A stretch of 64,000 nucleotides of DNA from Scylla paramamosain (taxonomy: Eukaryota > Arthropoda > Malacostraca > Decapoda > Portunidae), in contig NC_087158.1 in the NCBI RefSeq assembly GCF_035594125.1, positions 6,312,501-6,376,500 on the forward strand. The letters run 5' to 3'. Below the pieces are notes generated by a model that was given only the letters and a program-made list of their open reading frames with translations, searched no databases and was not told the DNA's origin. The position numbers were made by a program, and so were the translations under genes. Positions 61,501 to 64,000 of the stretch are shown one piece after another; the first letter of the stretch is position 1; every line of letters starts with the position of its first letter.

Positions 61501-63503
61501 TACCAAAAAGCTAAAACCCACAAATAAAACTCTTTATTTAGAAAAATAAATAAATAAAAAAATTAAAAAATAGGATTTTATTTTTTTTTGTTATTCATCT
61601 TCATAGGTACCGAGATGCCATAATTCTGGAAAAATTCCGGGCTATTATATGATAAAAGAAAATTATCAAAAAAGTTAATTTTAGCTTTTTTTTTGCACTG
61701 TTATATACCAAACCCTAAAATGCATGCAAACCCTTCTCCTATATGAGAAAATTAAACGACGTTAAAATAAATCTTTCTTTTGAGTGTTTTTCAGAATGTT
61801 AGGCACCAAAATGATAAATAAATAAGGAAATCACTCTATACGGGAATCCAAGCAAAACTACTGAAAACGTGTCTTCTCAGTGTTTTATGTAGAAAAACGC
61901 TAAAACGGATGCAAACCAACCAATAAAAAAAAAATAGAAAATCATTACCAAAAAGGTATATTTTGAGTGTTTTTGAGATTGTTACCTACAAAAAACGCGA
62001 AAATTGATGCAAAGCTCTCTATATTAGGAAATAAAAGGACATTCCAAGAAAAGTGTATAATGAATGTTTTATAGTTCAAAAGAACCAAAAGGCAAAAAAC
62101 GCAAAAACTTGTGGATATGGAGAAGTTTCCTAGATACCAAAATGCTGAAACTCATGAATAGCATTCCTAATTGAGAAACAGAACAACGTTACTAAATGCG
62201 TGTATTTTGAGAGCTTTTCACATTCTTAGTTACCAAAACCCCAAATTGCATGCGAAACCAGCTTTAGGTGAGAAAAAAATGACATTACCAGAAAAAAAAG
62301 TCTTTTGAGTGTTTTTGAGCCTGATAGGCGATAAAGCACTAAACAGCAGGGCAATCACATTATATTTGAATAAAACCATTTTTATCAAGAACTTGCCTTC
62401 AAGTGTTTTTGAGCTCCTTATACACCAAACTGCTAAAACGCATGAAAAACAAACTTTATGGAGAAACAGAATAAAATTACCAAAAACATGTATTTTGAGT
62501 ATTTTTGATCATGTTATCTCTAAAAACGCTTAAATACATGCAAAGAACCTTATGTTTGGGAAACAAAAGGACATTACGAGAAACGTATATTATCAGTGTT
62601 TTTAAGTTTAAGTACCAAAAACCTAAAACCCACTCTTTATTTAGAAAAAAATAAATAAATAAAAAAAATAAAAAAATAGGATTTTTTTTTTGCTATTCAT
62701 CTTCATAGGTACCAAAATGCCAAAATTCTGGGAAAATTCAAGGCAATTATATGATAAGAGAATATTATCAAAAAAGTTTATTTTAGCTTTTTTTTCGGAC
62801 TGTTATGTACGAAACCCTAAACTGCATGCAAAGCCTCCTTTATGAGAAAATTAAACGACCTTACCAGAAATCTGTCTTTTGAGTGTTTTTCAGGATGTTA
62901 AGCACCAAAATGATAAATAATAAGGAACTCACTTTATATGGGAATCCAAAACAAAATTACTGAAAACGTGTCTTCCCAGTGTTTTACGTAGAAAAACGCT
63001 AAAATGGATCCAAACCAACTAATATCAAGAAATAGAAAAAACATTACCAAAAAGGTATATTTTGAGTGTTTTTGAGCTTGTTACCTAGAAAAAAAATGCT
63101 AAAATTGATACAAAGAATTCTATATTGGGAAACAAAGGGACATTGCTAGAAAAGTGTATAATGAGTGTATTATAGTTCAAAAGAACAACAAGGCAAAAAT
63201 CGAAAAAAACTCGTGTATATGGAGAAGTTTCCTAGATAACAAAATGCTGAAACTCATGAATAACACTCTTAATTGAGAAACAGAACAACCTTACCAAATT
63301 CGTGTATTTTGAGTGTTTTTCATATTCTTAGTTACCAAAAACCTAAATTTCATGCGAAACCAGATTTATGTTGGAAAACAAGACATTTCCAGAAAAATGT
63401 CTTTTGAGTATTTTTGAGCGTGATAGGCAATAAAGTACTAAAAAGCAGGGCAATCACTTTTCATTGGAATAAAACCAAATTTTACCAAGAACTTGCCTTT
63501 AAA

Positions 63504-63563
63504 TGTTTTGCATGCGTTTTAGCGGTTTGATATATACCAAACCGCTAAAACGCATGCAAAACA
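63504..63563. repeat. Perfect hairpin (26-bp arms) inside a satellite unit
   Basis: GTTTTGCATGCGTTTTAGCG from 63505 is the exact reverse complement of sequence ending at 63562, with an 8-nt spacer ATATATAC. Neighbouring units have TTTTTGAGCTCCTTA at this place, so the left arm is an inverted copy of the adjacent monomer start. Confidence 0.95.
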
Positions 63564-64000
63564 AACTTTATGGAGAAACAGAATAACATTACCAAAAAAC
63601 ATGTAATTTGCGTGTTTTTTATCATGTTATCTATAAAAACGCTTAAATACATGCAAAGAACATTATGTTTGGGAAACAAAAGGACATTACGAGAAACGTG
63701 TATTATGAGTGTTTTTTTTTAAGTTCCTTAGGTACCAAAAAGCTAAAACCCACAAATAACACTTTTTATTTAGAAAAAAAAAAAAAATAAGAATTTTTTT
63801 TTCATCTTCATAGGTAATGATATGCCAAAATTCTGGGAAAATTCAGGAAAATTATATGAACAAAAGAATATTATCAAAAATGTTAATTTTAGCTTTTTTT
63901 TCGGACTGTTATGTACAAAACCCTAAAGTGCATGCAAAGCCTCCTATATGAGGAAATTAAACGACCTTACCAGAAATCTGTCTTTTGTGTGTTTTTTTAG

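Larger units (their letters stand above)
49796..64000 (+). repeat. Higher-order satellite array, right block
   Basis: About 13 units marked by the GGTACC subunit at about 50523, 51596, 53018, 54110, 55221, 56316, 57431, 58546, 59659, 61606, 62708 and 63813. The modal spacing is 1,092-1,115 bp; 1,422 and 1,947 bp mark rearranged units. The first two units repeat 5905-8373. The array runs off the window end. All frames here are non-coding. Confidence 0.95.

Noticed and set aside
35836..64000. CRISPR-like regular repeats
   Set aside because: Repeats are head-to-tail with no unique spacers and a 96-bp/1.1-kb period. The genome is eukaryotic.
35836..64000. CENP-B box-like motif in the satellite (for example TTCGGACTGTTATG)
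   Set aside because: Does not fit the TTCGnnnnAnnCGGG core in any subunit read.

Overview
This window is eukaryotic nuclear DNA, almost certainly from an arthropod and most likely a decapod crustacean. The evidence is the AT-rich satellite, very long dinucleotide microsatellites, TTAGG-type telomere-like motifs, and Jockey-, CR1/L2- and Penelope-type retroelements of the kind that fill crab and shrimp genomes. There is no bacterial gene, rRNA gene or CRISPR array. Most open reading frames are chance frames in satellite or microsatellite DNA. The species assignment is inference.

The window has two compartments. The first is a satellite array (about 1-3360, 5905-8373, 35836-48121 and 49796-64000, all read on +). 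Its monomers are about 96 bp and diverged from one another. About 11 full monomers and one partial monomer form a higher-order repeat of about 1.1 kb that recurs head to tail through the right half. A block made of divergent satellite, a CR1/L2-type LINE and more satellite occurs twice (1-8373 and about 45085-52420). The left copy has gained a 1.2-kb transposon with TTAA target duplication, and the right copy preserves the empty site.

The second is a non-satellite island of about 27 kb (8374-35835). It holds LINEs (Jockey type at 21720-23343 and 26485-29530; CR1/L2 type at 14030-15780, 17556-20575 and 23525-24665), a Penelope-like element nested in one LINE (17780-19082), a second Penelope relic (13027-13620), SINE-like repeats, and microsatellites including a 215-bp (TA)n. 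It also holds a large inverted duplication: 8374-10026 matches 20841-25898, and 10512-13026 matches 31099-33612, both in reverse complement but in permuted order, as if copied through a circle. A 0.48-kb piece of inverted satellite bridges the two left segments.

The only candidate host gene lies on the minus strand of the island. Possible exons are 33429-33257, 32693-32510 and 16772-16290. The last two are joinable in phase and carry consensus splice sites; the third is a 161-codon Ser/Pro-rich exon. The first two exons also exist as extra copies inside the inverted duplication. No protein family was recognised.

The observations most worth following up are the circularly permuted inverted duplication, the head-to-head Penelope element with hammerhead-like motifs in its terminal repeats, the 12-subunit higher-order satellite, and the (CT)n/(AG)n pair just downstream of a splice donor.
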